Assembly: GCA_963784175.1 (NCBI GenBank)
Contig: CAWAQJ010000010.1
Span: 113,524 to 177,523 of the forward strand
DNA length: 64,000 nucleotides
From: JAIBJN01 sp963784175
GTDB lineage: Bacteria > Actinomycetota > Thermoleophilia > Gaiellales > Gaiellaceae
Direction: 5' to 3'
Part shown: in pieces, positions 20,561 through 29,693 of the stretch
How the letters are laid out: each line of letters begins with the position of its first letter
How positions within the stretch are numbered: the stretch's first letter is position 1
Position numbers and translations under genes: made by a program
Notes under the pieces: model-generated
The model's database searches: none
What the model was told of the DNA's origin: nothing
What the model saw: the letters and a program-made list of their open reading frames with translations, nothing else

Positions 20561-20569
20561 TCCGTGACG

Positions 20570-21496
20570 TTAGCGGAGGCTTGCGGGAAGCCTGAAGAAG
20601 ACGTCCTCGCGCGCGATCTCGACGTTCTCGCGCTCGGTGAAGCCCAGCTCCGCAAGGCGGTCGACGACGCGCTCCACGAGCACCTCCGGCGACGACGCGC
20701 CGGCGGTGAGCCCCACGGTCTCGTGGCCTTCGAGCCATTCGAGCTCGAGATCGGTCTCGTCGTCGATCAGATACGCGTCCGCGCCCTTGCTGTGGGCGAC
20801 CTCGACAAGGCGGTTCGCGTTCGAGCTTGCCTTGGAGCCGACGACGAGGACGAGCGTGGCCTCGTCGCAGAGGTGCTTGACCGCGTCCTGGCGGTTCTGC
20901 GTCGCGTAGCAGATGTCCGCCGAGGGCGGCCCGACGAGATCGGGGACGCGCTCGCGGAGCGCCTCGATCACCTCGGCCGTGTCGTCGAGCGAGAGGGTCG
21001 TCTGCGTCAGATAGGCCAGACGCTGGCCCTCCTCGAGCTCGAGCGCCTCCACGTCCTCCGGGGTCTCGACCAGGACGATCGAGTCCGGCGCCTCGCCCAT
21101 CGTCCCCTCGACCTCGACGTGCCCCGCGTGGCCGACGAGCGCGATCTTGTGGCCCCTGCCTGCGTACCGCCGCGCTTCGGCGTGCACCTTGGAGACGAGC
21201 GGGCACACGGCGTCGACGATCTGGAGCCCGCGCTCCTTGCACTTCTCGTACACCTGCGGCGCCACCCCGTGGGCCGAGAGCACGACGAGCGCGCCTTCCG
21301 GCACGTCCTCCTCCGAGTCGACGAAGACCGCCCCTCGCTCCTCGAGATCGCGGACGACGTGCACGTTGTGCACGATCTCGTGGCGGACGTACACCGGCGG
21401 GCCGTGGCGTCTCAGCAGCTCCTCGACGATGTCGATGGCGCGCACGACGCCGGCGCAGAAGCTGCGCGGGCTCGCGACGAGAACGCGCTTGCTCAC
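20570..21496 (-). CDS. ispH: 4-hydroxy-3-methylbut-2-enyl diphosphate reductase
   Basis: This is the last enzyme of the MEP pathway, reducing HMBPP to IPP and DMAPP with a [4Fe-4S] cluster. The three cluster cysteines are seen at 14 (SFCAGV), 98 (DAVCPLVSKVH) and 196 (DICYATQNRQ). Active-site residues follow the family pattern: VHN, SAHG, GHAGHVEVEGTMG and the SSNANRLVE motif. The GTG start overlaps the hpnG stop. Its position inside the hopanoid operon fits a role in supplying isoprenoid precursor. Confidence 0.95.
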   Translation of the reverse strand: MSKRVLVASPRSFCAGVVRAIDIVEELLRRHGPPVYVRHEIVHNVHVVRDLEERGAVFVDSEEDVPEGALVVLSAHGVAPQVYEKCKERGLQIVDAVCPLVSKVHAEARRYAGRGHKIALVGHAGHVEVEGTMGEAPDSIVLVETPEDVEALELEEGQRLAYLTQTTLSLDDTAEVIEALRERVPDLVGPPSADICYATQNRQDAVKHLCDEATLVLVVGSKASSNANRLVEVAHSKGADAYLIDDETDLELEWLEGHETVGLTAGASSPEVLVERVVDRLAELGFTERENVEIAREDVFFRLPASLR

Positions 21497-22101
21497 CGTG
21501 CCCCCTCCGAGGCCAGCGCGGATGCGGCGCTACGGAGGCTCGCGAGCGCCTGCCGCGTCGCCAGGGCGGTGCGCAGCGTCGCGCGCGGCTCCGACGTGAG
21601 AGCCTGCGCGACCACGCGCCAGTCGGTGGCCCCGTCCCGCGTGGCGGCGTGCGCGAGCCTGCCGACGGGCTGCTCGGGCGTGTCGGAGATGGCCCGGACG
21701 ACGCCCGCGAGGCGGCCGGTGGCGGCGAGGGTGGCGCTCTCGGTGTCGACGGCGGCGGCGCCCGTGCTGCGCGCCAACTCTCGCCTCTCGACGGGGTCGT
21801 CCACGATCCGGCCGGCGTCGCACACGATCGCCGTGAGGGCGCCCGGGACGCGGAGCGGCTCGTCCTCCCAGAGCACGGTCCCCTCTGCGTCGACGACGCG
21901 CCGGGCGGTCAGGAGCGTGCCCGGCTCGAGGCCGGAGACGAGCGCCCCCGCAAGCCCGAACGAGACGAGCCGGCCCTCGGGGATTCGCTCCCGCGCGCCC
22001 AGGCCGACTCGCCTGGAGCGTGCACCGGCCCTGACGGCCGCGCGCTCCTCGACCGCGAGCGCGCACGCGAGCGTCGGCGGCTCGGCTACCGAAGCGTCCA
22101 T
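21493..22101 (-). CDS. hpnG: HpnG-like nucleosidase (adenosylhopane to ribosylhopane)
   Basis: This is a 202-residue purine-nucleoside-phosphorylase-fold protein. It is recognised by ALAVEERAAVRAG, LVSFGLAGALVSGLEPGTLL, VDTESATLA and its position beside hpnH. HpnG removes adenine from adenosylhopane to give ribosylhopane. The sequence is divergent and shorter than many homologues, so context carries part of this call. The ATG at 22101 overlaps the hpnH stop by 16 bases, and its own stop overlaps ispH. Confidence 0.8.
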   Translation of the reverse strand: MDASVAEPPTLACALAVEERAAVRAGARSRRVGLGARERIPEGRLVSFGLAGALVSGLEPGTLLTARRVVDAEGTVLWEDEPLRVPGALTAIVCDAGRIVDDPVERRELARSTGAAAVDTESATLAATGRLAGVVRAISDTPEQPVGRLAHAATRDGATDWRVVAQALTSEPRATLRTALATRQALASLRSAASALASEGAR

Positions 22102-23084
22102 GCGAGGCTCCTGACGGTCTCCTTGACACTCGAGGTCGTCGCGATGGTGGCGGCGGGCTCGAAGCCGGAGTGGATCCCGCAGTGCTCGCAGCGGTGGTCG
22201 TTGCCGGGCCCGTAGCGCTCCCACTCGATCCCGTTCACGAGCGCCTCGTACGTCGGGAAGATCCCGTCCGTCAGGAGGTAGCAGGGGCCCTTCCAGCCGT
22301 AGGGGTTGCGTGTCACGGAGCCCCACGGCGCGCACGGCAGCTTGCGGTCGCCGGTGAGGAAGTCCTGGTAGACGGGGCTCGCCAGCCAGCGGTAGCCGTG
22401 ACGCTTGACCGAGTCGCGGATGAGCCGGAACTTCACCTCGTGCTCGTCCCGCGTCATCGTCAGGTTCGGGTCGATCTGCGAGTACTGGTAGCCGGGCGCG
22501 ACGAGCATCCCGTCGATGCCGACCTCGTTGGTGAGGTAGCCCATCATCTCGATGACGTCGTCGACCTCGGTCTCCTTGAAGATCGTCGTGTTCGTGGTCA
22601 CGCGGAAGCCGCTCTCGCGCGCGGCGCGGATCGCGTCGACCGCGACGTCCCAGAGGCCGGGGTAGTCGCAGATGTAGTCGTGGATCTCCTGCATGCCGTC
22701 GAGGTGGACGACGAACGTCAGGCGCGGGTTCGGCTCGAACCGGTCGAGCATCTCCACGAGCCGCAGCGCGTTCGTGCAGAGCTGGACGTTCCGCTTCATC
22801 TCGAGGAAGCCTGCGACGACCTCCTCGATGCCCTTGAAGATCAGCGGCTCGCCTCCGCAGACGGAGATCACGGGCGCGGGGCACTCGACGGCGGTCTGGA
22901 GGCACTCCTCCACCGTGAGGCGCGCCTTGTTCGACTCGTACTCGCGGATCTTCCCGCAGCCGATGCAGGCGATGTTGCAGCCCAGCGTGGGCTCGAGCAT
23001 GATCACGAGCGGGTAGCGGTCGTTTCCCTTCTGCGACGCGACGTAACGCCCGATCTGGACGGTGCTGCGAAGCGGAAACTTCAT
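22086..23084 (-). CDS. hpnH: Radical SAM adenosylhopene synthase
   Basis: This 332-residue radical-SAM enzyme joins a 5'-deoxyadenosyl group to hopene, the first step of extended (C35) hopanoid side chains. The cluster motif is C36-x3-C40-x2-C43 (CNIACIGC), and the SAM-binding CGGEPLIFKGIEE follows. HpnH hallmarks are LEPTLGCN, HLDGMQEIHDY and a C-terminal cysteine region (CYLLTDG..., HRCEHCGIHSGFEP). It overlaps hpnA by four bases. Confidence 0.95.
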   Translation of the reverse strand: MKFPLRSTVQIGRYVASQKGNDRYPLVIMLEPTLGCNIACIGCGKIREYESNKARLTVEECLQTAVECPAPVISVCGGEPLIFKGIEEVVAGFLEMKRNVQLCTNALRLVEMLDRFEPNPRLTFVVHLDGMQEIHDYICDYPGLWDVAVDAIRAARESGFRVTTNTTIFKETEVDDVIEMMGYLTNEVGIDGMLVAPGYQYSQIDPNLTMTRDEHEVKFRLIRDSVKRHGYRWLASPVYQDFLTGDRKLPCAPWGSVTRNPYGWKGPCYLLTDGIFPTYEALVNGIEWERYGPGNDHRCEHCGIHSGFEPAATIATTSSVKETVRSLAWTLR

Positions 23085-23959
23085 GCTCCTCCCTTCCCGA
23101 GCGCCTCGGCGACGGCCCTGGCGAGCGCGGGCTCGACCGGGCCGGGTTCGTACCCGAGTCTACTCACGGCCTTCTCCGAGGAGAAAAACATGGGCAGACG
23201 GGCCAAACGCACCTCGTCGCGATTCACGATGCCCAGCGCCCCGGCCATCTCGGCAACAGCATACGGAACCCGCAGGCGCGGCCGTCGACGTCCCGCCAGG
23301 CGTGCAATCACGGCGAACAGGTCCTCGAGCGGGAGATCGGCGCCGCCGAGCAGATACCGCTGCCCGGGCTCCCCGCGCTCGAGCGCGAGCGCGTGCCCTC
23401 GGGCGACGTCGCGCACGTCGACGACGTTGAGCCCGGTGGTGCCCACGTAGCCGCGGATCTTCCCCGTGGCGACGCCCGCGACCATGCGCCCCGTGGGCGT
23501 CGGCTTGCTGTCGCCTTCGCCAACCGGGGTCGTCGGGTTCACGACGACGGCCCCAGCCTCGAGCGCAAGCTGCTCGGCCTCGAGCTTCGTTCGCTTGTAG
23601 GGGATCTCGAGCTCCCACGCGGGCGGCTCGTCCGCCTCGGTCGCAGGGCGGCCGGCAACGGGGCCGCACGTGCCGGCCGTGCTCGTGTGGACGAAGCGCT
23701 TCACACCTGCCTCGGCCGCGACCTCCAGGAGCGTCCGCGTGCCCTCGACGTTCACGCGCTGCTGGAGGGCGGCCGGGGCGTCGTAGCTGTAGAGCGCGGC
23801 GACGTGGACGACGGCGTCGCAGCCCTCGACGGCGCGCGCGAGACCCGAGCGGTCGAGGAGGTCGACGCGCTCGTCATGGACGTCCTCCCCACGCTCGCGC
23901 AGCTCCCGTGCGACGTGGCCGCCGACGAAGCCGGTGGCGCCGGTGACGTAGACCTTCAC
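23081..23959 (-). CDS. hpnA: HpnA-like NAD-dependent epimerase/dehydratase
   Basis: This is a 292-residue extended SDR with TGATGFVGGHVAREL (NAD binding), VHVAALY, TSTAGTCG and the catalytic Y-x3-K as PYKRTKLEAEQ. Homologues called HpnA (dihydroflavonol-4-reductase-like) occur in hopanoid clusters, where their exact reaction is unsettled. The GTG start at 23959 overlaps the squalene-hopene cyclase stop. Confidence 0.88.
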   Translation of the reverse strand: MKVYVTGATGFVGGHVARELRERGEDVHDERVDLLDRSGLARAVEGCDAVVHVAALYSYDAPAALQQRVNVEGTRTLLEVAAEAGVKRFVHTSTAGTCGPVAGRPATEADEPPAWELEIPYKRTKLEAEQLALEAGAVVVNPTTPVGEGDSKPTPTGRMVAGVATGKIRGYVGTTGLNVVDVRDVARGHALALERGEPGQRYLLGGADLPLEDLFAVIARLAGRRRPRLRVPYAVAEMAGALGIVNRDEVRLARLPMFFSSEKAVSRLGYEPGPVEPALARAVAEALGKGGA

Positions 23960-25836
23960 GCGGCGAGGGCGCGGCGGACGCGCCCGAGGGCCATGACGGG
24001 CCAGACCTCCCGGTAGAGGTGGTAGTTGATGAGGAAGTCGCGCGGGAAGCCGGTGCCCGTGAAGAAGTCCTCGTCCCAGCCGCCGTCGGGCCGCTGGTTC
24101 TCGACCAGCCAGGCGACGGCGCGCGTCGCGCAGTCGGAGCGCGCCTCGCCGGCCGCGACGAGGCCGAGTAGCGCCCACGCGGTCTGCGACGGGGTCGACT
24201 CACCGCGTCCGCGCCAGGCGAGACCCGCCTCGCCGACGTCGTAGGAGCGACAGTCCTCGCCGAACCCGCCGTCCGCGTTCTGGTGAGCCTCGAGCCAGGC
24301 GACCGCGCGGCGGATCGCAGGATGGTCGGGCGCGAAGCCGGCGGCCCGCAGTGCCGGGAGCACCGCGCCGGTGCCGTAGACGTAGTTGACGCCCCAGCGC
24401 CCGAACCACGACCCGTCCTCCTCCTGCTCGCGGAGCAGGTAGTCGATCCCGCGGCGCACGTTTTCCTCGTAGCCCTCCTCGCGCGCGAGCAGCTCGACGA
24501 CGTGGGCGGTCACGTCGGCCGAAGGCGGGTCGGTGACCGCGCCGAAGTCGCAGAAAGGGATCTTGTAGAGCCACTGCGCGTCGTTGTCGGCGTCGAAGGC
24601 GCCCCAGCCGCCGTTCGACGACTGCATGCCGGCCATCCAGCGGCAGGCACGCGCGACGGAGGGCCGGCCGTAGCCGAGCTCCTCGAGCGCGAGCGCGACG
24701 ATCGCCGCGTCGTCGATGTCCGGATAGAGGTCGTTGTCGTACTCGAAGGCCCAGCCGCCCGCCTCGAGCCCCGGGCGCCGGACGGTCCAGTCTCCGCGCT
24801 CCCGGATCTCCTCGGCAACGAGCCAGTGGGCGGCGTGCTCGAGCGCGGGCTCTTCCGCCGGCACGTCGGCGGCGCGGAGGGCCAGCAGCGCCAGGCCGGT
24901 GTCCCACACCGGGGACTGGCACGCCTCGGGGCGGAGCCGGTCTTCCTCCTCGACCATGAAGCGCTTCCAACCGGCGAGCCCACGGCTCACGTAGGGCGAC
25001 TCGAGCCCGTGGCCACGGCAGGCGAGCGCGATCAGCGACCACACCCAGGGCGGCTGGATCCCGCCCCACGAGCCGTCGAGCTCCTGGCGGTCGATGATCC
25101 AGCGCTCGGCATACGCGAGGGCGCGCTCCCGGCCCGGCTGCACGCGCTGCCCCGAGTACCAGGCGAGCGCCCGGTCGCTGACGAGCCCTGCCGTCGTCTT
25201 CCGCGCCACGGCGCCGAGGTTGAGCTCGTGGCACGCGCGCCCCGGCGGCAGGTTGCGCACCGGGCGATAGTGGAGGACGACCGTGAGGGGAACGACCGTC
25301 TGGCGTGCCCAGCACGCGAAGTCGTAGACGGAGAGCGGCATCCAGGGCTTCATGAGGACGAGCTCCGGCGGAATCTGCGGGATCTCGTCCCAGGGCCAGA
25401 GCCCGAAGAGCGCGAGCCAGATGCGCGTGAAGACGCGCGCGCCGCCGATGCCCCCTCGCTCCTCGCAGAAGCGCCGCGCGGCGGCAAGACGCTCGTCGTC
25501 GGCATCGAGCCCGGCCAGGCGCAGCGCCGCGTAGGACTCGAGCGTGGCCGCCAGGTCGGGCTCGCCGCCCCAGTAGATCGCCCAGAGCCCGTCCGGACGC
25601 TGTCGCGCGAGGAGCTCGTTCACGCATCGCCGGGTCGTCTCCTCGTCGCGGATCCCGAGGAACTCGTGCAGCAGGAGGTGCTGCGCGGTCATGGTCACGT
25701 TCGACTCGAGCTCGCCGACCCACCAGCCGCCCTCCTTCTGGAGCCCGAGGAGCCTTTCGACCGCGGCGTCGAGGGTGCGGTCGAGCACGCCCTCGCCGAG
25801 CGTCTGCCGGTGCGTCCTTCGGCGGGTCGCGCTCAC
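23956..25836 (-). CDS. shc: Squalene-hopene cyclase
   Basis: This 626-residue peripheral membrane cyclase converts squalene to hopene/diplopterol. The catalytic acid motif DxDD is present as DIDD (D373, D375, D376), and several QW repeats are visible (QxxDGSW at about 250, QSSNGGWGAF, QEEDGSWFGRWG, QNADGGFGE, QRPDGGWDE). The N-terminal start LQKEGGWWVGELESN is typical. Start GTG at 25836. It is separated from hpnE by about 100 non-coding bases, the only real gap inside the operon, which may hold an internal promoter. Confidence 0.96.
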   Translation of the reverse strand: MSATRRRTHRQTLGEGVLDRTLDAAVERLLGLQKEGGWWVGELESNVTMTAQHLLLHEFLGIRDEETTRRCVNELLARQRPDGLWAIYWGGEPDLAATLESYAALRLAGLDADDERLAAARRFCEERGGIGGARVFTRIWLALFGLWPWDEIPQIPPELVLMKPWMPLSVYDFACWARQTVVPLTVVLHYRPVRNLPPGRACHELNLGAVARKTTAGLVSDRALAWYSGQRVQPGRERALAYAERWIIDRQELDGSWGGIQPPWVWSLIALACRGHGLESPYVSRGLAGWKRFMVEEEDRLRPEACQSPVWDTGLALLALRAADVPAEEPALEHAAHWLVAEEIRERGDWTVRRPGLEAGGWAFEYDNDLYPDIDDAAIVALALEELGYGRPSVARACRWMAGMQSSNGGWGAFDADNDAQWLYKIPFCDFGAVTDPPSADVTAHVVELLAREEGYEENVRRGIDYLLREQEEDGSWFGRWGVNYVYGTGAVLPALRAAGFAPDHPAIRRAVAWLEAHQNADGGFGEDCRSYDVGEAGLAWRGRGESTPSQTAWALLGLVAAGEARSDCATRAVAWLVENQRPDGGWDEDFFTGTGFPRDFLINYHLYREVWPVMALGRVRRALAA

Positions 25837-25938
25837 GTCGTCACGCCCTCGTCACATCCCGCGCGCCACACGCGCGCCTTTCGGCGTTACGCTCGAAAGC
25901 GGGTGGAGGGCGGGGTGCCCCATAACTTCTTAAGTCTG

Positions 25939-27216
25939 TCACGCACGAGCAGGCGCCTGCGACGAATCCCGAATCAGCACCTGCGCGGCGGCGCGGCCGC
26001 TGCGGACGGCGCTCTCCATCGTTGCGGGCCAGCCGGTATCCGTCCACGCGCCTGCGCGCGCGACGCCCGCGCGTCCGGTGTCGGGGCCGGGCCGGCGCGC
26101 TGCGGTGCCGGGGCGTCCCGCGAACGTCGCGCCCGGCTCGCGGCTCACCCGCGACCAGAGAAGCTCCGCGGGGCCCAGCCGGCCGGTCAGCTCGGCGGCC
26201 ATCGTCTCGACGAGCGCACGGCCGCGCAGCTCGAGGAGCTCGGGCGCACCGCTCGAGACGACCGTCAGGTACTGGCCCTGCTGCGGGCGATTGCCGGTCA
26301 GTGCGCCGCGGTCGAAGACCCAGTGGGCAGGGCTGCCCAGGAGCGCGGCCAGCTCGAAGGGGAGGATCGGCCGGTCGAAAAGCAGGTGCACGCTGACGAT
26401 GGGCGAGTCCTCGAACTGCGGATCGGGCTCGCCGAGCAGGCGGGCGCTCTCGGCCGGCGGCAGGGCGACGACGATCGCGTCCGCCTCGACCCGCTCGCCG
26501 TCGGCCAGCACAACGGCTCCGTCGGCGAGCTCGGCAGCGCGGGCATTCGTGCGGACGACCGCCCCGCGCTCGCCGAGCGCCGTGGCGGCCGCCTCGCCGT
26601 GCATGGCTCCGAGCGGCTCGACCGGGAGGACGAGGTCGCTCGCGCTCCGTTCCGCCAGCAGCGCGGTCTGCACGGTGAAGACGCCGAGCGCGGCGCTCAC
26701 CTCCTCCGCCCTCAGGTTGAGCGCCGGGCGGATGAACACGTCCCAGAAGCGGTCGACAGCGGCCTGGGACTGCCCGAGCCGCCGAAGGAGGCCTGCAAAG
26801 GTCTCCCCGTCGAGCTGGTCGGCGTCGAGCCGCCCGAGCCGTCGCGCCACGCGCGCAATGGCGAGCCGTTCTCGCAGAGACACGTGCGAGTAGCGAAGAA
26901 GCGCGGCCGGGCCCGCGGCGATTCTGGCGACGCTCCCGTCCTCGGCGATCACCGGCAGCGAGAGACGCTCGCGCCGGTAGGCGCCGCGCCGCCCGACGCG
27001 CTCGAGGAACGCGAGGTACTCGGTGCAGCAGCCCAGAGCGATGTGCTGGCCGTTGTCGGGCGGCGGGTCGGGGTCGCCCTCGCGCTCGGGCAGCGTCTGC
27101 ACCGCGCCCCCGAGCGTCGGGCGCGCCTCGAGCAGCGTCACCTCGTGACCGGCGTCGACCAGCTCCAGCGCGGCGGCGAGCCCCGCGAGGCCGCCGCCGA
27201 CCACGACCGCCCTCAC
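25939..27216 (-). CDS. hpnE: Hydroxysqualene dehydroxylase
   Basis: This is a 425-residue FAD protein that reduces hydroxysqualene to squalene. It shows AVVVGGGLAGLAAALELVDAG (FAD binding) and a GG-type second motif (ARPTLGGAVQT). The DNGQHIALGCCTEYLAFLER block is typical of HpnE. The GTG at 27216 overlaps the hpnD stop. It completes the HpnC-HpnD-HpnE route, the alternative to a eukaryotic-type squalene synthase. Confidence 0.92.
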   Translation of the reverse strand: MRAVVVGGGLAGLAAALELVDAGHEVTLLEARPTLGGAVQTLPEREGDPDPPPDNGQHIALGCCTEYLAFLERVGRRGAYRRERLSLPVIAEDGSVARIAAGPAALLRYSHVSLRERLAIARVARRLGRLDADQLDGETFAGLLRRLGQSQAAVDRFWDVFIRPALNLRAEEVSAALGVFTVQTALLAERSASDLVLPVEPLGAMHGEAAATALGERGAVVRTNARAAELADGAVVLADGERVEADAIVVALPPAESARLLGEPDPQFEDSPIVSVHLLFDRPILPFELAALLGSPAHWVFDRGALTGNRPQQGQYLTVVSSGAPELLELRGRALVETMAAELTGRLGPAELLWSRVSREPGATFAGRPGTAARRPGPDTGRAGVARAGAWTDTGWPATMESAVRSGRAAAQVLIRDSSQAPARA

Positions 27217-28049
27217 AGGGCGGCCACCGCCCGCGCCTTGCCGACGGCCGAGAGGTGCGGCCGGCGCGAGAACACGTCGTAGCCGCTGCCGCGCATCTGC
27301 ACGAGAAGACCGCGGTAGATGCCGGCGAACGCCCGCACGCAGAGCGCGCTCCGCCGGTCGAGGAGGGGCAGGAGCTCGAGGCCCTCGCGCAGCAGCGTCT
27401 CCGCGCGCTCGTCCTGGTGCCTCATGAGCTCGCGCCACCGGCTCCGCAGCTGACCGGCCGCGATCTCGGCCTCGGAGACGCCGAAGTGCTCGAGCTCGTC
27501 CTGCGGGAGGTAGACGCGCCCGAGGGACCAGTCCTCCGCGACGTCGCGCATGATGTTGATCTGCTGGAGGGCGAGCCCGAGCGTCTCGGCGCGCGGCGCG
27601 GCGGCCTCGGGGTCGCTCGGCCCGTAGACCGCGGTGCAGGCGAGGCCGACGGCCCCGGCAACGCAGCGGCAGTACTCGCGCAGCTCCTCCCAGCTCTCGT
27701 AGCGCGTCTTCTCGACGTCCATCAACCCTCCGGCCACGAGGTCGAACAGCGCGCGGCGCGGAATCGGGTAGCGGTCGACGGCGTCAGCCAGCGCGACGAG
27801 CACGGCATCGTCGGTGGGGACGTTGGGGATGGCCGCGACGCCGGCACGGCAGCCTTCGAGCCCTCTGGCCCGTGCCTCGGCGTCGAGCGTCGGATCGTCG
27901 GCGATGTCGTCCACCCGGCGCGCGAACGCATACAGCGCGGCCACCGCCAGCCGCTTCGGCCGCGGCAGGACGGCGATCCCCCACGCGAAGTTCCGCGCCT
28001 CCCGGCGGGTGATGCGTGCGACCTCGGCGTAGGCGTGCTCGACGCTCAT
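27213..28049 (-). CDS. hpnD: Presqualene diphosphate synthase
   Basis: This is a 278-residue trans-isoprenyl (head-to-head) synthase that condenses two farnesyl diphosphates. Two Asp-rich diphosphate/metal motifs are visible: FARRVDDIADD and NIMRDVAEDWSLGRVYLPQDEL. The start MSVEHAYAEVARITRREARNFAWG is typical of HpnD. The ATG at 28049 overlaps the hpnC stop (ATGA), and a much longer upstream frame is antisense to other genes. Confidence 0.94.
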   Translation of the reverse strand: MSVEHAYAEVARITRREARNFAWGIAVLPRPKRLAVAALYAFARRVDDIADDPTLDAEARARGLEGCRAGVAAIPNVPTDDAVLVALADAVDRYPIPRRALFDLVAGGLMDVEKTRYESWEELREYCRCVAGAVGLACTAVYGPSDPEAAAPRAETLGLALQQINIMRDVAEDWSLGRVYLPQDELEHFGVSEAEIAAGQLRSRWRELMRHQDERAETLLREGLELLPLLDRRSALCVRAFAGIYRGLLVQMRGSGYDVFSRRPHLSAVGKARAVAAL

Positions 28050-28888
28050 GGCCGGCGGGCGAGCTCGCGGAGCGCCAGCCGGGCGAAGGTCGACCGGGTC
28101 GGAGCGGGACGGCCCGTGAAGACGTCCCAGCCGGCGCGCTCGAGAGCATCGAGGGCAGCCAGTCCGCCGCGCGCGTAGAGCGCGACCGACAGCCCCGGTC
28201 GGCCGCCGAGCGCCCGTCTGAGCGGGAGGCCTGCCTCCAGAAGGCCTTGCGCCCGTTCGGCCTCGAAGCGGAGCAGGGCCGCGATCGGCTCCGTGAGCGG
28301 GCCGGCGAGCTCCTCGTCTGTAACCCCGAAGCGGCGCAGAGACTCCTGGGGAAGGTAGACGCGGCCGAGCGAGAGGTCGCGCGGCGGGTCCTGCAGGAAG
28401 TTGACGAGCTGGAGGCCGGTGCAGACCGAGTCGCTCATCGCCACGAGCTCCGGCTCGCCCGCGCGCCCGTAGATCCCGAGCACGAGACGTCCGACCGGGT
28501 CGGCCGAGTACGTGCAGTACCGGCGCACGTCCTCCCAGGTCTCGTAGCGGCCTCGCGTCTGGTCGATGCGGTTCGCCTCGATCAGCCGGCGGAAGGGCTC
28601 GAGCGGAAGGCTGCGCTCCGCGATCGTCGCGTGCAGCCGGCGCATGATCTCGGTCTGCGGCGGGCCGTCGAGCTCCCGCTCGAGCGCGTCCAGCAGCGCC
28701 GCGCGGTCGCCCTCGGCCTCGTCGCCGAGGTTGTCCACGAGCCGCGCGAAGCCGTACAGCGCGCGCAGGTGAGGCCGCGCCCAGCGCGGCGCGAGCACGG
28801 AGACGACGGGGAAGTTCTCGCCCGAGGCTCGCTCGTCGATCTTCGCGGCCGCCAGGTCGGGTGCGTCCAGTAGGCTCGCCCGCGCCAT
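28046..28888 (-). CDS. hpnC: Hydroxysqualene synthase
   Basis: This is a 280-residue paralogue of HpnD that turns presqualene diphosphate into hydroxysqualene. It carries ENFPVVSVLAPRWARPHLRA and the Asp motifs GFARLVDNLGDE and NFLQDPPRDLSLGRVYLPQE. It is the first gene of the hopanoid operon. Its ATG at 28888 overlaps, on the other strand, the 5' end of the aldo/keto reductase frame, so the operon promoter must lie within that neighbouring gene. Confidence 0.94.
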   Translation of the reverse strand: MARASLLDAPDLAAAKIDERASGENFPVVSVLAPRWARPHLRALYGFARLVDNLGDEAEGDRAALLDALERELDGPPQTEIMRRLHATIAERSLPLEPFRRLIEANRIDQTRGRYETWEDVRRYCTYSADPVGRLVLGIYGRAGEPELVAMSDSVCTGLQLVNFLQDPPRDLSLGRVYLPQESLRRFGVTDEELAGPLTEPIAALLRFEAERAQGLLEAGLPLRRALGGRPGLSVALYARGGLAALDALERAGWDVFTGRPAPTRSTFARLALRELARRP

Positions 28889-28901
28889 GGTGGGAAACAG
28901 T

Positions 28902-29693
28902 ATGGAGAGCAGGGCTCTCGGCCGCGCCGGCGTCGACCTCCCGGTCGTCGGCCTGGGCACCTGGAACACGTTCGACCTCGACGACAGCCGGCAGGAAGTA
29001 GCCGACCGTGTGGTCGAGGCCGCGTTCGAGGAGGGCACCAGGCTCGTCGACTCCTCGCCGATGTACGGGCGTGCGGAGCGCGTGCTCGGCCGGGCGCTCG
29101 CCGGCCGCCGCGGCGAAGCGTTCGTCGCCACGAAGATCTGGACGCCGTCGGTCGCCACCGGACGTGACCAGTTCGCAGCCCAGCTCGACTTCTACGACGG
29201 GCTGATCGACCTCGAGCAGGTGCACAACCTCGTCTCCTGGCCCGAGCACCTCGACTGGCTCGAGGCCGAGCGCGAGGCCGGCCGGATCCGCTTCCTCGGC
29301 GCGACGCACTACGCATCCTCGGCCTTCGACGAGCTCGCGCGCGTTATGCGGACCGGGCGCATCGACGCGATCCAGATCCCGCTGAACCCCCACGAGCGCG
29401 AGGTCGAGCGCGAGATCCTGCCGCTGGCGGAGGAGCTCGGGCTGGGCGTGATCGTCATGCGCCCGCTCGGCGAGGGCTCCCTCCTCCCCGGCCCCGATCC
29501 GAGCCGTTTGGAGCCGCTCGGGGTCGAGACCTGGGCCCAGGCGCTGATCAAGTGGGCGCTCTCGGACCCGCGCGTGACCGCGGTGATCCCGGCGACGACG
29601 AGCCCCGATCACGCCCGCGAGAATGCGGCCGCCGGCGCGCCGCCATGGTTCGGCCCCGACGAGCGACGGCTCGTCGAGGAACTGGCGCGCTAG
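28902..29693 (+). CDS. Aldo/keto reductase
   Basis: This is a 263-residue NADPH-dependent oxidoreductase with a TIM barrel. The catalytic set is visible: Asp in LVDSSPMYGRAE with its tyrosine, the lysine in VATKIW, and a histidine-bearing segment QVHNLVSWPEHL. The C-terminus DPRVTAVIPATTSPDHARENAAA is the usual cofactor-binding end. I prefer ATG at 28902 (MESRALGRAG). ATG at 28887 is possible but would overlap the divergent hpnC start codon. The substrate is unknown. Confidence 0.9.
   Translation: MESRALGRAGVDLPVVGLGTWNTFDLDDSRQEVADRVVEAAFEEGTRLVDSSPMYGRAERVLGRALAGRRGEAFVATKIWTPSVATGRDQFAAQLDFYDGLIDLEQVHNLVSWPEHLDWLEAEREAGRIRFLGATHYASSAFDELARVMRTGRIDAIQIPLNPHEREVEREILPLAEELGLGVIVMRPLGEGSLLPGPDPSRLEPLGVETWAQALIKWALSDPRVTAVIPATTSPDHARENAAAGAPPWFGPDERRLVEELAR

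Noticed and set aside
19397..22114. A 905-codon plus-strand frame over GNAT, pheA, ispH and hpnG.
   Set aside because: Antisense to well-conserved genes, no recognisable domain.
24283..27282. A 999-codon plus-strand frame over the cyclase and hpnE.
   Set aside because: Antisense shadow of shc and hpnE; no domain.
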